The notes under the pieces: model-generated
The model's input: only the letters and a program-made list of their open reading frames with translations
Database searches by the model: none
Told to the model about the DNA's origin: nothing
Origin: Hepsetus odoe
Lineage: Eukaryota; Chordata; Actinopteri; Characiformes; Hepsetidae
Assembly (NCBI GenBank): GCA_017165825.1
Contig: CM029372.1
Span: 27,138,166 to 27,202,165 of the forward strand
Reading direction: 5' to 3'
Length of the DNA: 64,000 nucleotides
Shown: positions 48,301 through 59,951 of the stretch, one piece after another
Layout of the letters: each line of letters opens with the position of its first letter
How positions within the stretch are numbered: position 1 is the first letter of the stretch
Made by a program: the position numbers and the translations under genes

Positions 48301-48429
48301 CACATCTTTAGCCCGTGGGATTGTAAGGTTGTGGGTTCGAGTCCTGGACCCTTTCAGCTGCGAGACCTGAATAGGAATTCTGCGCAGGAACTAATAGTCA
48401 TGACCTCAGGGCCTCAAAGGTCAAACTAG

Positions 48430-48933
48430 AGACACACATCTGCAAGAGAACGCAGATTTATGGAGCCTTTCCTCCCTCGCGCTCACTCCTCAGCTCTCTG
48501 CACTGGAGTCTATCAAAAGATGCATATGGCAGATGTTCTCACTCACAGAGAAGCAAACTGATAACAGGAAGTAACCTCACAGACAGGACGGGTCTCGGGA
48601 AACGCAGGACGAGTCCGAATGAGTCCGTGTGACATAAAAGCCAGCAGGACAGCGCCTCTCCTCACCGCACGACCCATGAGACGCCCAGCACTCCAGGGAT
48701 GTCATGTGTGTGCGTGTGTCAGTGTGAGTGTGCAGGGGGGTGTTATTCTGTATTTGCCCACTTCCTGTCTGAGAGGCTGTAATTAGTGCAGTCTGTAATC
48801 TACTGCATCACAGCCCAGTTCTCCCACCCTGATGCCTATCTGCAGCACGGGGCACACAATACTGCAGCCAAGGCCAACATCAGCACACACACACACATAC
48901 ACATAGAGAGAGGGTGAAAGTTATTTTAGTAAA

Positions 48934-48989
<56 letters not shown>

Positions 48990-49101
48990 ACTCGCGTGTT
49001 CTCTTGTTTTAAACAGGACATGTGGTTAAACTAAAGTACAAACACTGTGAATCTCTGTCACGCACAAATGCCAGTTCATAAACACACTCCCTGTTAAAGA
49101 A

Positions 49102-49134
<33 letters not shown>

Positions 49135-49200
49135 ATCGAGTCAGCCTCAGACATGACTCTCTATGTTTACAGCACCATGAATCACTAACAGAAAGACAAA
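48430..49200. other. Intergenic with CA/TG repeats
   Basis: (TG)n at 48937-48989 and (CA)n at 49101-49127. No gene seen. Confidence 0.55.
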
Positions 49201-49202
49201 AC

Positions 49203-49282
49203 AACATTTACACACACACACACACACTAAGAAGGAGAGAGACAAAGGGTACACATTTGCTTAGGAAGCCACAGCAACTCAG

Positions 49283-49328
<46 letters not shown>

Positions 49329-49380
49329 GAAGGAGAGAGACAAAGGGTACACATTTACTTAGGAAGCCACAGCAACTCAG

Positions 49381-49416
<36 letters not shown>
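49203..49416 (+). repeat. 97-bp tandem duplication with CA arrays
   Basis: The segment aagaaggagagagacaaagg to agccacagcaactcagaac occurs at about 49229 and 49326 with one base difference, each followed by (CA)n. Confidence 0.9.
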
Positions 49417-49423
<7 letters not shown>

Positions 49424-49718
49424 GAACTTCAAATGAACTTCATGATTGGTTGTTTGCATGTAAGTAATGGGGCTTTGTGACATCACAAACACAATGAATT
49501 TAAAATGGACTGTTCTTGTGTGGGTTCGATCGTATCCCTTGATGAACCCAACACTGCCTAATGAACGACCGATGATGCCTTGAGTCTTTCGACCAATGAG
49601 AGGCTGTGATTTGACTGGGCGTGGCTCTGATCAGGGCAATTCATTAACATGAGAAGAACTCCATTCTCCTCTATGGATCTAATTATTAGAGCAGCTCTTC
49701 AAATAATAGCCGCCTTCT

Positions 49719-49893
49719 TCTTCTTCTTCTTCTTCTTCTTCTTCATAAACTGCTCTTTCAAATGTTTACACGCCTCGGCAGATCATCTGTTTCCATTTCT
49801 CCCCAAATAACAGCCTAATTTAGTAGATAAGGTGTTCAGACCCCAGATGTTCACCTTTCATTTCATAAACTGCTCTTTCAAATGTTTACACGT
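49719..49893 (-). mobile_element. (CTT)n and LINE 3' tail scrap with a 30-bp flanking repeat
   Basis: (CTT)n at 49719-49744 and tcggcagatcatctgtttcc match the RTE-type 3' end. The 30-base segment beginning tcataaactgctctttcaaa occurs at 49743 and again at 49864. Confidence 0.5.
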
Positions 49894-50484
49894 GTCCGGA
49901 GTCCTAAACCGAATGTATGTTCTTCTAATATGCAAATTCAGAACTTTATTAACCCTTTCGTAAACTTTTTATGCTTATTTGTATGCAAAACAGCAAAAGA
50001 CAACAAAAAACAGTATTTTCAAGGCTACTATACAGCCAATAGAAACCTACCCAATGCCAGTTTTCAAAAAGACTGCTTATCTCCTATATTTTATAGCTAT
50101 ATTTTATGTTATTTTCTTCATTTTATACCTGTTTCTGAACCCGGCGTGGAAGCACGAATGTGTAACTTTTGTGTAAGCTTGATGCTAACACAACACAGGA
50201 AACGACATAGAGGCGCTTTAGCAAATTCACGTTGTTTCTGAGTTGCTATTTCAGCACAACATGGTTTTTGCATGAAACACAGCTGTATGAAAGCTTATGG
50301 TGCTTTCAGAAAAATCAGTCTGAATATATGAAAGACAACTAAACAGCAATACAGGCCGCTAAACCTCTATTTACAGTTTTGCTGGTTCCCCTCCTCAAAC
50401 ACGCTCTTTAAACCTGAGTATTAAACATTAAACCAGCTGGGAAATCATCAAACTGTGCCGGTCATCAGAGCTGGGGACCAGAAA
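49894..50484. other. Intergenic, nothing recognised
   Basis: A 119-codon frame at 49882-50241 has no recognisable motif and no splice context; I do not call it a gene. Confidence 0.4.
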
Positions 50485-50957
50485 GTACTGAGAGTGTAAA
50501 GTAAAAAGTAGAGGAATGTACTGAGAGTATAAAGTAAAAAGTACAGGAATGTACTGAGAGTATAATGTACTGAGAGTATAAAGTAAAAAGTACAGGAATG
50601 TACTGAGAGTATAAAGTAAAAAGTACAGGAATGTACTGAGAGTATAAAGTAAAAAGTACAGGAATGTACTGAGAGTATAAAGTAAAAAGTAGAGGAATGT
50701 ACTGAGAGTGTAAAGTAAAAAGTAGAGGAATGTACTGAGAGTATGAAGTAAAAAGTACAGGAATGTACTGAGAGTATAAAAGTAAAAAGTACAGGAATGT
50801 ACTGAGAGTATAAAAGTAAAAAGTACAGGAATGTACTGAGAGTATAAAATTAAAAAGTACAGGAATGTACTGAGAATATAAAAGTAAAAAGTACAGGAAT
50901 GTACTGAGAGTATGAAGGAAAAAGTACAGGAATGTACTGAGAGTATAAAAGTAAAAA
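50485..50957 (+). repeat. 33-34-bp satellite, about 14 copies
   Basis: Unit gtactgagagtataaagtaa then aaagtacaggaat, with small variants. Each unit contains agtac..gtact, a 5-base inverted repeat. The reverse-strand frame is a repeat artefact. Confidence 0.95.
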
Positions 50958-51224
50958 GATTTCCTTTGAATTCTAGCAGCTGTTTGGTGGTCTTGATAGA
51001 AGGTGATGGAAAATAATGGAGAATTATTTATTATTATTAATCCTGGTGGGGTAGTGGAGTGTGTGAGCCTCATCTTAAGGGATGTATTTCACTACAACCC
51101 ACCACTGACCAAGATCAGAACTATCAGATCAGTAAATCAGAAAAAGGTGATTTAATTATAACACCGAAATAAACTTTCACTTTAAACGATTATTCTAAAA
51201 ATTAAAGACAGATTGACCGCTCAC

Positions 51225-51480
51225 CTTGATGAACTCGCTGTCCATGAAGGTTCCTAAAGTCATCACTGCATCAAGCTGCACGTCCGGAGCGGCCGGTGAG
51301 GGATGTGGAGCAAGCTGCTCTCAGAAGGAGAAGAAGAAGAAGAACGGGGGGCAGAACGAGTGAAAGGAGGGACAGAGGGAAGTGTGGGAGGTTCTTTTTC
51401 TTACGAGGGCAAAGTCAGACAACACAAACATGTCTTTCCCTTCCACAGAAGTGCAACACTATTTAACCTCCCTCCTACTG
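51225..51480 (-). other. Candidate EVA1B 5' non-coding exon and promoter
   Basis: Minus strand: a TATA-like ggttaaatag at about 51470, pyrimidine-rich sequence, then gagttcatcaag|gtgagc, a strong donor at 51225. It would splice to the acceptor at 46408. A frame from atggacagcgag would stop soon after that junction, so it is UTR if used. Confidence 0.4.
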
Positions 51481-51486
51481 CCCCAT

Positions 51487-51488
<2 letters not shown>

Positions 51489-51526
<38 letters not shown>
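51489..51526 (+). repeat. (CA)n microsatellite
   Basis: About 18 CA units just upstream of the candidate EVA1B exon. 51540-52027 shows nothing else. Confidence 0.95.
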
Positions 51527-51527
<1 letters not shown>

Positions 51528-52027
51528 GACACAGACTGAGTTAGACTGACTTAGAGACAGAAGCAGGTTGTTTTCTAAAGAAAAAAAAGGGCAGGGAGGA
51601 GTGAGCAGCTCTTAGGAATCTGCTGCAGTTTCCACACTCACACGAAGAGCAGCCGTCCTGAGTTTTAACGTTTGGCCAGAAGAATAAATAGGCAAAATCA
51701 ATTAATTATGAATAATTAAAAAAACTACCAAAAACCTTTTTAATATGAAAACCAATGTGACCAATATTTGACCTCATCTCTGAAATCTGCTGTCTGACCT
51801 GCTGGATCCACCGACTCTTACTCCCAACAAAAGCTCTAATATTATAGGCCTCGAATATTTCCTGGAAATTAATTTATTCTACTAAAGCAACATGCAAAGT
51901 AAAATGTTGCCCTGATCTTGTGTAAAGGCATCAACATCCTGCAGGACTGAATTCAAAAAGAGATGCAGAAGAAATGAGTGTTACATCAGATGTGTTCATT
52001 TTTACCAATAAAAGATGATTCCAGATG

Positions 52028-52212
52028 ATACATTTACATTCATCCAGAGCGACTTCCACGTCCTCATTACAGGGACAGTCCCCCCTGGAGACACTCAGGG
52101 TTAAGAGTCTTGCTCAGGGACCCAGTGGTAGTGCTGGAGGTGGGATTCGAACCTGGGACCTCTTGAGCCATAGGTCCGCTGGAAAGTACCCACCACTAGA
52201 CCACCACCATCC
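52028..52212 (-). mobile_element. SINE family B, minus
   Basis: tacatttacattcatccaga tail side, cttgctcagggacccagtgg core, tgggattcgaacctgggacc B box, ending accactagaccaccacc. Confidence 0.82.
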
Positions 52213-52215
52213 ATA

Positions 52216-53055
52216 CATTTACTGCTGATGCTGAACGCTTTATCTTTATCTAGAACCTTGACACTGTCTGGAGCACTTTGTTTCTTTAATCTACTCAATG
52301 TGACAAAGATAGACAGTTTGACAGAAATAGTGCTTTTGATTCTATGATTCCATACAATACATAAAGAAATGAGGTTTTTGCACAGTACTGTAGTCCTGAC
52401 ATGTGACCTCTCAGGTACAATCATCATCCAGAAGTGTGTTTTTAAAAGTGATGATGAAACAATCGCTATGGTTACTTCTTCAATGCCACGGCAACTGATT
52501 GAGCATTGCTACTGATGTTATCATAAACCTGCACGTTGCCTCACCTTCAGAAATGACCACCCTCTGAAACGCTGATTCAGATCTGGCAACCAAGCCAACC
52601 TTGCAGCCGTTACATTTCAGAGCAGCCCAGCTCTTCCCAGGAGTCACGTCACTGGGGCTGTTGTTACCCAATCGGCCAATGAACAAGAGGCCCATTGGGC
52701 TGGAAGTAATGTTGAGCTTAGGTGTCTACAGGAAGATCCGTCTTCTGTGCACTCTGTGTTTAGGGAGAGAGCCGAGCCAAAGCTGTGAGGGTGGAGCAGG
52801 AAATAGTTTCGGAGGGCCGCGGTGGGCACGGAGCCTGGCTCTGGTGTTAAAAAGGGTTCTTTGTGTTCAGGTTTGTTTCAGGATCTCACTCCAGAAGAGA
52901 GTCTGCAAAGTCTCCCGTTCCTTTGGTGGGGGTTCCTAAAAACAGCAGCAGCACGAGCCGCTATCATGAGGTCTCACCGCAGCCATGGAGTCATGTGGAC
53001 TAATCTTTCCCACGTTATCAACTTTTCCAAGAATAAGAGGTTTATTCACTTTTGG
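52216..53055. other. Intergenic, two CCAAT boxes but no gene
   Basis: acccaatcggccaatgaaca at about 52666 holds two CCAAT motifs; no exon could be linked to it. Confidence 0.35.
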
Positions 53056-53225
53056 AAGTGAAATGAAAGTGAAGTGAAAGTGACTACATGCCATTGTGAA
53101 ACAGGGAATGCATAACGAAAATCATTCTCTACATTTAATCCACACACATGCAGTAGTGGGGAGCTGTGTTCAGCGTCTGGGGAGCAGTGGCAGGGACGGC
53201 ACCTTGCTCATGGTTACCTCTGATC
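53056..53225 (-). mobile_element. SINE family A, minus
   Basis: Tail gaagtgaaatgaaagtgaag and core caccttgctcatggttacctc; head replaced by the family B scrap that follows. Confidence 0.72.
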
Positions 53226-53235
53226 CAGGTTTCCA

Positions 53236-53400
53236 GCGCTGGTGGCTGAGGATACTCAGCTGAACTAAGTGAACCAAGAGGTTATGGGTTCAAATCTGTC
53301 TCTCTTCCATCTCCAGCACCATTTAAGATCCTGAACAAGACCCTAAACCCAAAAGAGCTCCAGGAAGACTCTCTCTGTCATTAGACAGTTCTGGATAAGA
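53236..53400 (+). mobile_element. SINE family B, diverged copy
   Basis: aagaggttatgggttcaaat, ctccagcacca, gaacaagaccctaaaccc and an end at gttctggataag. Confidence 0.6.
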
Positions 53401-53519
53401 GTCCAAAATGTCACAGAAAGGCTTTTTGAGGCAGGTGGGAACCCAGGGTAAGAATCTGGGGGTTCAGGTGATGGGACAAAGACAGAACACATGAGTGTGA
53501 ACGAAAGGGAGCAAAGTGG

Positions 53520-54045
53520 AGTGGTGAGGATGGAGGGAGTAGAGGTGACGAAGGTGGAGGAGTTTAAATACTAGGGATCAACAGTTCAGAGTAACGGCGA
53601 GTGTGGAAGAGAGGAGAAGAAGAGAGTGCAGCCAGGTTGGAATGGGTGGAGAAGAGAGCCTGGAGTGATCTGTGCGAGAAGGGGACCAGCAGGAATGAAA
53701 GGGGAGGTTTACAGGATGGTAGTGAGACCAGCTATGCTATACAGGTTAGAAATGATGGTGAAAAGATAGGAGGCGGAGCTGGAGGTGTCAGAGTTAGAAG
53801 CCGAGATTTTCGTTGGGTGTGACGAGGATGGACAGGATTAGAAATTAGTATATTAGAGGGACAGATCAGGTTAGACGTCTTGGAGACGAAGTTAGAGAAG
53901 CGAGGTTGCGTTGGTTTGGACGTGTCCAGAGGAGAGACGAGGAGTATATCGGGAGGAGGATGTTGAAGATGGAGGAAGATGCTGAAGACAGGAAGAAATG
54001 GAGATGGTTGATCATCCTCAAACAGAAGCAGCCGACAGAAGAAGC
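53520..54045 (+). mobile_element. RTE-type LINE 3' fragment (copy I)
   Basis: Plus-strand copy with several frame breaks; begins near the FKYLGST region (gaggagtttaaatactaggg) and ends gcagccgacagaagaagcag. Confidence 0.88.
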
Positions 54046-54739
54046 AGGAGAAGGTGATAGTTGAGTATGTTGGACATGCTGTCGCTCAGTCAAATGTTAC
54101 TTTCATGCTGAATTAGCCCAGTTAATAAGGTTGAGATCTTTTCTCTTGCTTTGTTCAGACTATCTCTGCATGTTGGGCAGTAAAGCACTCCAGGGCTGGT
54201 AAGGAAGTAACCCAGATGGCACATCAGGAACCCCACCCTTAAAGTCATCAGTACAACAGATTCATTCTGAATTTGAGGTTTCACAAAAAAACAAAAACAA
54301 CTAACAATAAAACATCAGAATAAAGAGCCTGAGAGAGTTTGTTCTGTAACGACCAAAACAGGCTTGTTTTCATTGGGCTGCGAGTGTGAATGAGGTCCGC
54401 AGGCCGTGATTATGTGGTAAGTTTCCAACCAATCAGCCCTCGGCAGCTCGCCCACAGCTACTCCGGGAACAGAAATGTTCGTTTTAAAAATAAAACAGAA
54501 AAACCTAAACACTCCGGCCCTGCAGACCTCAGGCTGAGACAATGGCTTTATGAGACGAACAGCATCTTCAGAAGCTCTTCTCTTTCCTCAGCGCGATGCT
54601 GAAGATCATCTCAGTATTTCCAGCAGCTCAGACAGTCAAGCTTTTCACTGTTCTTTCTTTTGCCCAAAATTTGACTCATGACTCGTGTGATACAGAACAG
54701 TGCTATTCAAAAGACTAGGATTCATTCGTTTCCTGATGT

Positions 54740-55200
54740 TTGAACCTTAAGAATCAGATTTTTTATGAGCTGGATCCACAAGCTTCATGTTTTGGGACTT
54801 GTTTATTCATTAAAGGCTGAGAAACTTACATTTTCAGAATCTTTTGATACAAAAATGGCATGATTTTATGGTTCAGGCACTGAATATCCAAAGATTTCTT
54901 AATTAATGACCCTCGTTATTGAGTCGTCTTGGTTTAGGTCATCATCTAAGTGCCCAACACAAACGCTTCACAGTTTGATTCATAAACTTCATGATTCAAA
55001 ATGATTTGGTTCAAAAAAGCTTGGAAAACTTCACGCATCGAAACATTTGAGATTCATGAACTTTGTGATTCAGAATCATATTACTCATGATTCTTTTCAT
55101 CGACAACTTCATTGTTCAGAACGCTAAGATGGATCCACTTCATGATTCGGAATCTTATGGTTCATGAGTCAGAGGTTACTTTCATTCAAGATTCATCTTC
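54740..55200 (+). repeat. Degenerate gattcatgaacttc repeat
   Basis: Loosely repeated gattcataaacttcatgatt, gattcatgaactttgtgatt and cttcatgattcggaatctt. Units of roughly 25-60 bases. 54046-54739 is unassigned. Confidence 0.55.
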
Positions 55201-55446
55201 TGTGGTGGCCTAGTGTTTAGGGAGTCGGCCACAGGATCGGAAGATTGTGGGTTCAAATCCCTTAACAGTAGGTTGCCCTGAGGTACCCTTGAGCAAGGTA
55301 CCGTCCCCGTCACTGCTCCCCGGGCGCTTTCATAGCTGCCCCTGCTGCACGGTGTTTGCATGGGTTAAATGCAGAGGTCCAATTTTGTTGTGGTTCACTG
55401 TGTGCTGTGCTCTGACCTTGCAAGGACAAGAATAGTCACTTTCTCT
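55201..55446 (+). mobile_element. SINE family A
   Basis: GTGGCCTAGTGTTTAGGG head, gtgggttcaaatccc B box, intact core and tail. Confidence 0.85.
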
Positions 55447-55903
55447 TCTTGCTGAAGGTTCTTCTGAAAGAGAACGTTTTCAGACCTTTATGAGAGATTA
55501 GGATTGTGATTCCAATTCTCGATGAGTCAAAACTTCACTATTTAGGTTTTTTCTGACTAATTCAGGCAAAACATTCCTCCCATTCTTCTCTGTAAGGTTT
55601 CCCTGCTGTGGACACACTGCTGGGACCAAGTGCTCTTTCTAAAGCTCGGCCTTGACACGAAGGAGTTGTGCTTCTCCGTTTTCCAGCCTGGGCCTGTTTT
55701 GAAGAAGGCCAGACTTCTGCTGATAACACTTGAAATTCCTGAAATTCTTTAAAAACACTCTCGCTTTCTGTCCTCTACGATTTTCTCCTCTGTGTGAGCG
55801 GATATTTTTCACCTTCAGATTCTTAACTCGAATAGCAGAAGTCCTCTTCTTGAAGACCTTCTAGCTGGTGTGCGATCAAAAATGACCCCAGTGCAACACG
55901 CAC

Positions 55904-56100
55904 AAGTGAAAGTGGTGACTTGGCATCGTGAGCACACGACTGTGAAACGAAATTACTTCTCTGCATTTTACACGCACAACGCGACCAGCAGGGGGCAGCC
56001 ATTCATCCGGCACCCGGGGAGCAGTGATGGGCATGGTACCTTGCTTAAGGGACCCACGACTTTCCGATCCTCGTCTCTAACCCCTCAGCTACCGCTGGCC
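55904..56100 (-). mobile_element. SINE family A, minus
   Basis: Tail aagtgaaagtggtgac, agcagggggcagcc, cacccggggagcagtgatgg, with a core shortened to ttgcttaagggacccacgac. Confidence 0.8.
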
Positions 56101-56829
56101 CAAACGGACTGCACAAGAAAGAGGCTGAGATGAGATTTAAGCAAGTTCAGCAATAAAAAATTACAAATTCACAATGAGCATCACGTCACGGTGCCTATAA
56201 AAGCTTCCTAGCGGAAGGTTCCCACGTGAAATGGTGCTAAATGCAACGCCTGATGTCTGAGACGTTGTCTTATTAGAGGTCTACGTAGGTTTCAGTTTTA
56301 GTTTAGGTAGTTTAATGTAGGTATAAACACTATAAAGATCTGTGAGCTTCTCTCCAACTAACCGTTTCACATTCAATCAGCTCAGAATGCCTTTATTTAC
56401 ATCTCAGCCACTGCTTTGTATAGAAATTTGTTTTGTGTAGAAAGTTGTGGAATGCTGGTCTGGAGACTAAATCCAGTGTTGGGTTAAAATAAAGCATTAC
56501 TGGTGCACAACGTCTCCTCAAACATCCCAGTGAATCCTGTGAGATGTCTGTGATAATACCTTTATGAGAGCCTTCCCATCAGAGACTCCCAAGAACCGGA
56601 CTGAGAACTTCAGTAGGAAGCTCACCGTGATGGCATGGACACTTTCTTTGATCAAAAGTTCCTGCTTTGGGTTTTTTTAGAGCAAAGCTGAGCCCTGCAG
56701 CTCTGAGCATCTTCGTTCTGGCTTAACTTCACAAAGCTGCACCTAAAACTCAGTCACACCCATGAGCGCTGGAGGATTAATTGATGTCAACAAGCCTAAC
56801 ATTAAATGCAAATTCATATCAATCACTTG
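56101..56829. other. Intergenic downstream of LSM10, nothing recognised
   Basis: No coding or repeat signal. STK40, which lies between EVA1B and LSM10 in human, is not visible in 46.4-56.8 kb. Confidence 0.45.
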
Positions 56830-56835
56830 TTTATT
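56830..56835 (-). terminator. LSM10 polyadenylation signal
   Basis: AATAAA on the minus strand about 115 bases after the stop. Confidence 0.6.
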
Positions 56836-56947
56836 CAATCAACCTCTCAAATCCATCAACACCGTGTAGACAGACACACCTAAATCTGCATTTTGGAAGG
56901 AACGTTCCTTTTTGGTCTTTATGAACACCTGATAAAAGACGGGCCAG

Positions 56948-57310
56948 CTACTTTTTCTTCTTGGCAAATTCCTTCCTCCCTCCTTTCTCGGCAAAGTTTC
57001 GGACGCGGTGTATTTTCTCCAGCTGTGTCTGTATGGTCTCCGCAATGTCCATGTGGTCCGGGATGTGGACGTAGCGGACATTGCGGCCGGTTATGAAGAG
57101 GTCGGCCATCTGCGAGACCCGCCCGCTCCTGTCCTTGAACAGGACGTCCTCCAGACGGACGTTCATGAAGGCGTCTACGTTGATGACGCGGCCCCGGGCC
57201 GTGCTCTCATCCCGTAGGTCCACGGTGGTCACCTCGCCATGGAGGCCCTGCAGCAGGACCAGCAGGCTGTTCTCCGCGATGGTGCGCTCGCGGACGGACT
57301 GGGACGCCAT
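56948..57310 (-). CDS. lsm10: LSM10, U7 snRNP Sm-like protein
   Basis: Single coding exon, 120 residues (human 123). The Sm1 region is LLVLLQGLHGEVTTVDLRDE to NVDAFMNVRLEDV and the Sm2 region is LFITGRNVRYVHIP. The C terminus is basic (GGRKEFAKKKK). In the family LSM10 pairs with LSM11 in the U7 snRNP ring, replacing SmD1, for 3'-end processing of replication-dependent histone mRNAs in the nucleus. The start is fixed by MASQSVRERTIAENS aligning with the human N terminus and by a splice acceptor (tccatctgcag) 16 bases upstream, so the 5' UTR is spliced. A possible first exon ends at the donor AAAAG|gtgggt near 58876; this is weak. Confidence 0.96.
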   Translation of the reverse strand: MASQSVRERTIAENSLLVLLQGLHGEVTTVDLRDESTARGRVINVDAFMNVRLEDVLFKDRSGRVSQMADLFITGRNVRYVHIPDHMDIAETIQTQLEKIHRVRNFAEKGGRKEFAKKKK

Positions 57311-57570
57311 TCTCTCTTCCTTTTCACCTGCAGATGGAGAAAGTGATCTTTAAAGCGGTACAAACAGAACGAGAAACAAACAAGAGGTGTTTCAGGGACA
57401 GAGCTCGTGGCCAAGCAGAGAACCGGAGGTTTTAGATTAGATCTCCATTAAACAGAAATAGCAGCATAAGTGACCGATCCCACAGTAACAGCAGAGGATG
57501 GACAGTTTAGACAGATTCTAAAATAAGCACAGTGTGTTAAACGTCATACAAAGGAGTGAGGGGATGGAGA

Positions 57571-57636
57571 TGAAAGTGAAAGCGACTATTTGTCATTGTG
57601 AACACACAGCGAAACACGAGATGCATCCTCTGTAAT

Positions 57637-57675
<39 letters not shown>

Positions 57676-57800
57676 GTGCAGCAGTGGGCAGCCATATCCA
57701 GCCCCTTGGGAGCAGTGATAGGGACGGTACCTTGCTCAAGGGTACCTCAGGGCAACCTACTGGTCTGGCCTCGTCCCTAAACACTAGACCACCGCTGCTA
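57571..57800 (-). mobile_element. SINE family A, minus, with CA repeat in its tail
   Basis: Tail tgaaagtgaaagcgac, (CA)n at 57638-57673, core ccttgctcaagggtacctca, head ending actagaccaccgctgc. In the LSM10 5' intron. Confidence 0.83.
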
Positions 57801-57887
57801 CTGTCCCCGCTACTGACAGAAATATTGTCTTTGGAAAAAAAAAAGGACACGTTTAGAGTTTTTTTAATCTTACCTTACTCAATTTAA

Positions 57888-58022
57888 ATGGACAGACAGA
57901 CAGGTAGACACACAAGACAGACAGACAGATAAATGGATAGACAGAGAGATAGACAAACAGACAAATAGGTAGATAGATAGACAAACAGATAAACAGACAC
58001 AGAGACAGACAGACAGACAGAT
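57888..58022 (+). repeat. GACA/GATA microsatellite
   Basis: About 135 bases of GACA, GATA and AAAC variants. A smaller tract lies at 60466-60530. Confidence 0.9.
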
Positions 58023-58563
58023 AAATCTCATTCTAATTCTTATGCGATGTTACTCCCATTGGTAGGGCTGTTTAAGCCATGACTGGGACTCTGGTTCATG
58101 CTGAGCAAACTGAGATTAGTTTACACTGAGATCCACCAAATTATCTTCAATAAAAAGAAACACGGTATTGTAAGTGAACCTTTATTAATCGACCTTTTCT
58201 TTTTTATACGATCACAATAGTAGTTCGACTGAAAATCACTGTCATCCAGAAAATAAAAACAAAAATAAAGGTATAATTTACACTAATCAATTAAAACCAC
58301 CATCAGCTCCACTGCGGCTGCGCAGATCGAACACGTGTGAACATGCCCCACTCGCTTCACTGTTTTTAGACAGAACATTCATGTTTTTGTGACTTTTGGA
58401 ATCGGTTCCCTGTATAACCTAAAAGAACCCTGCTGTTCCATTTAATACCTAAAAACCCTACTATTTCACTAAACGCCGTTTTATTTTCCCGCTTTCCTGA
58501 ATTTTTTTTTGTAGTTTTAAGCCTGAAGCCTTTCAACGCGTTTAGCGCAGTGGTGCCTGAAAA
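58023..58563. other. LSM10 upstream sequence, nothing recognised
   Basis: No exon or repeat identified before the ZNF143-like site. Confidence 0.4.
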
Positions 58564-58584
58564 ACTACAACACCCATGATGCAT
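58564..58584 (+). promoter_or_regulatory. ZNF143-type motif upstream of LSM10
   Basis: ACTACAACACCCATGATGC resembles ACTACAAYTCCCAGNATGC with about three differences, 1.25 kb upstream of the LSM10 ATG, close to where a first exon would lie. Confidence 0.4.
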
Positions 58585-58953
58585 CTCGACAACTTGACCC
58601 AGGAACACGAGTCGAAGAGACTAAACGGCGACACTAAAATTAAATAAACAGTTATTAGTATCGAAAACAGACAATTAACAGAGCGCGCTTTATTTGTTTA
58701 GTAATTTTTGGAGTTTTGCGCCAAAATTGATTATTAAGGTCTGTTCAGAACACGCTGATTAAACCTCGCAGTAAACCCGTTTAAGACACAACAGGAGGAA
58801 TAAAGGAGGAAAAATAATCCGCCAGCGTGTGTCCCCGTCTAAACACTCCGCTCTCCACACAGAAACACTCACCCACCTTTTAAATTCACTCAAATTCAGC
58901 ATCCTGTTTACTAAACACTCTTCAGTCCAAACTGCCACCCGTGCGCCCCCTGC

Positions 58954-58963
58954 TGGAGGGAGG

Positions 58964-59018
<55 letters not shown>

Positions 59019-59080
59019 CAGGGACGGAGAGAGAGAGAGGGCAAGGGAGAGAGAGAGAGAGAGGGAGGAGAGAGAGAGAC

Positions 59081-59113
<33 letters not shown>

Positions 59114-59263
59114 GGAGAGAGAGAGAGAGACAGGGAGAGAGAGAGAGAGAGAGAGGGCAGGGAGAGAGAAGACGGGGACAGAGAGAGAGAGGGCAGGGAC
59201 GGAGAGAGAGAGAGAGAGAGGGCAGGGGAGAGAGAGAGAGAGAGAGACAGAGAGAGAGAGACG

Positions 59264-59308
<45 letters not shown>

Positions 59309-59385
59309 GGCAGGAGACGGAGAGAGAGAGAGAGAGAAGACGGGGCAGGGGAGAGAGAGAGAGAGAGAGAGGGCAGGGCAGGAGA

Positions 59386-59441
<56 letters not shown>

Positions 59442-59626
59442 GGGGAGAGAGCGGGGGAGAGAGAGAGAGAGAGACAGAGAAAGAGAGAGAGAGGCGGGGT
59501 GGAGAGAGAGAGAGAGAAAGGGACGGGACGAGAGAGAGAGAGACGGAGACAGGGAGAGAGAGAGAGAGAGAGAGAAGCGGGGACAGAGAGAGAGAGAGAG
59601 AGAGAGAGCGGGGAGAGAGGGCAGGG

Positions 59627-59662
<36 letters not shown>

Positions 59663-59664
59663 CA

Positions 59665-59703
<39 letters not shown>

Positions 59704-59856
59704 GAGAGAGAGAGAGAGAGAGAGAAGCGGAGGCGGGGAGAGAGAGAGAGAGAGACGGAGAGAGAGAGAGAGAGAGAGAGCGAGAAGGCAGAGCGGGGAG
59801 AGAGAGAGAGAGAGAGAGAGAGGGCAGGGACAGAGAGAGAGAGAGAGAGAGGGAGG

Positions 59857-59890
<34 letters not shown>

Positions 59891-59917
59891 GAGCGGAGAG
59901 AGAGAGAGAGAGAGACG

Positions 59918-59951
<34 letters not shown>

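Noticed and set aside
1742..49416. CRISPR-like arrays in the many short repeats
   Set aside because: Repeats are contiguous microsatellites or satellites without unique spacers, and this is vertebrate DNA.
49882..50241. 119-codon plus-strand frame in low-repeat sequence
   Set aside because: No recognisable motif, no upstream promoter or splice context, and composition like the AT-rich surroundings.
50465..51073. 202-codon minus-strand frame rich in Tyr, Phe and Ser
   Set aside because: It follows the 33-34-base satellite; there is no domain or conserved start.
46410..56829. STK40 kinase exons expected from human gene order
   Set aside because: I found no kinase motifs with splice sites in any frame; most of the interval is SINE, LINE or simple repeat. 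A profile search would be decisive.
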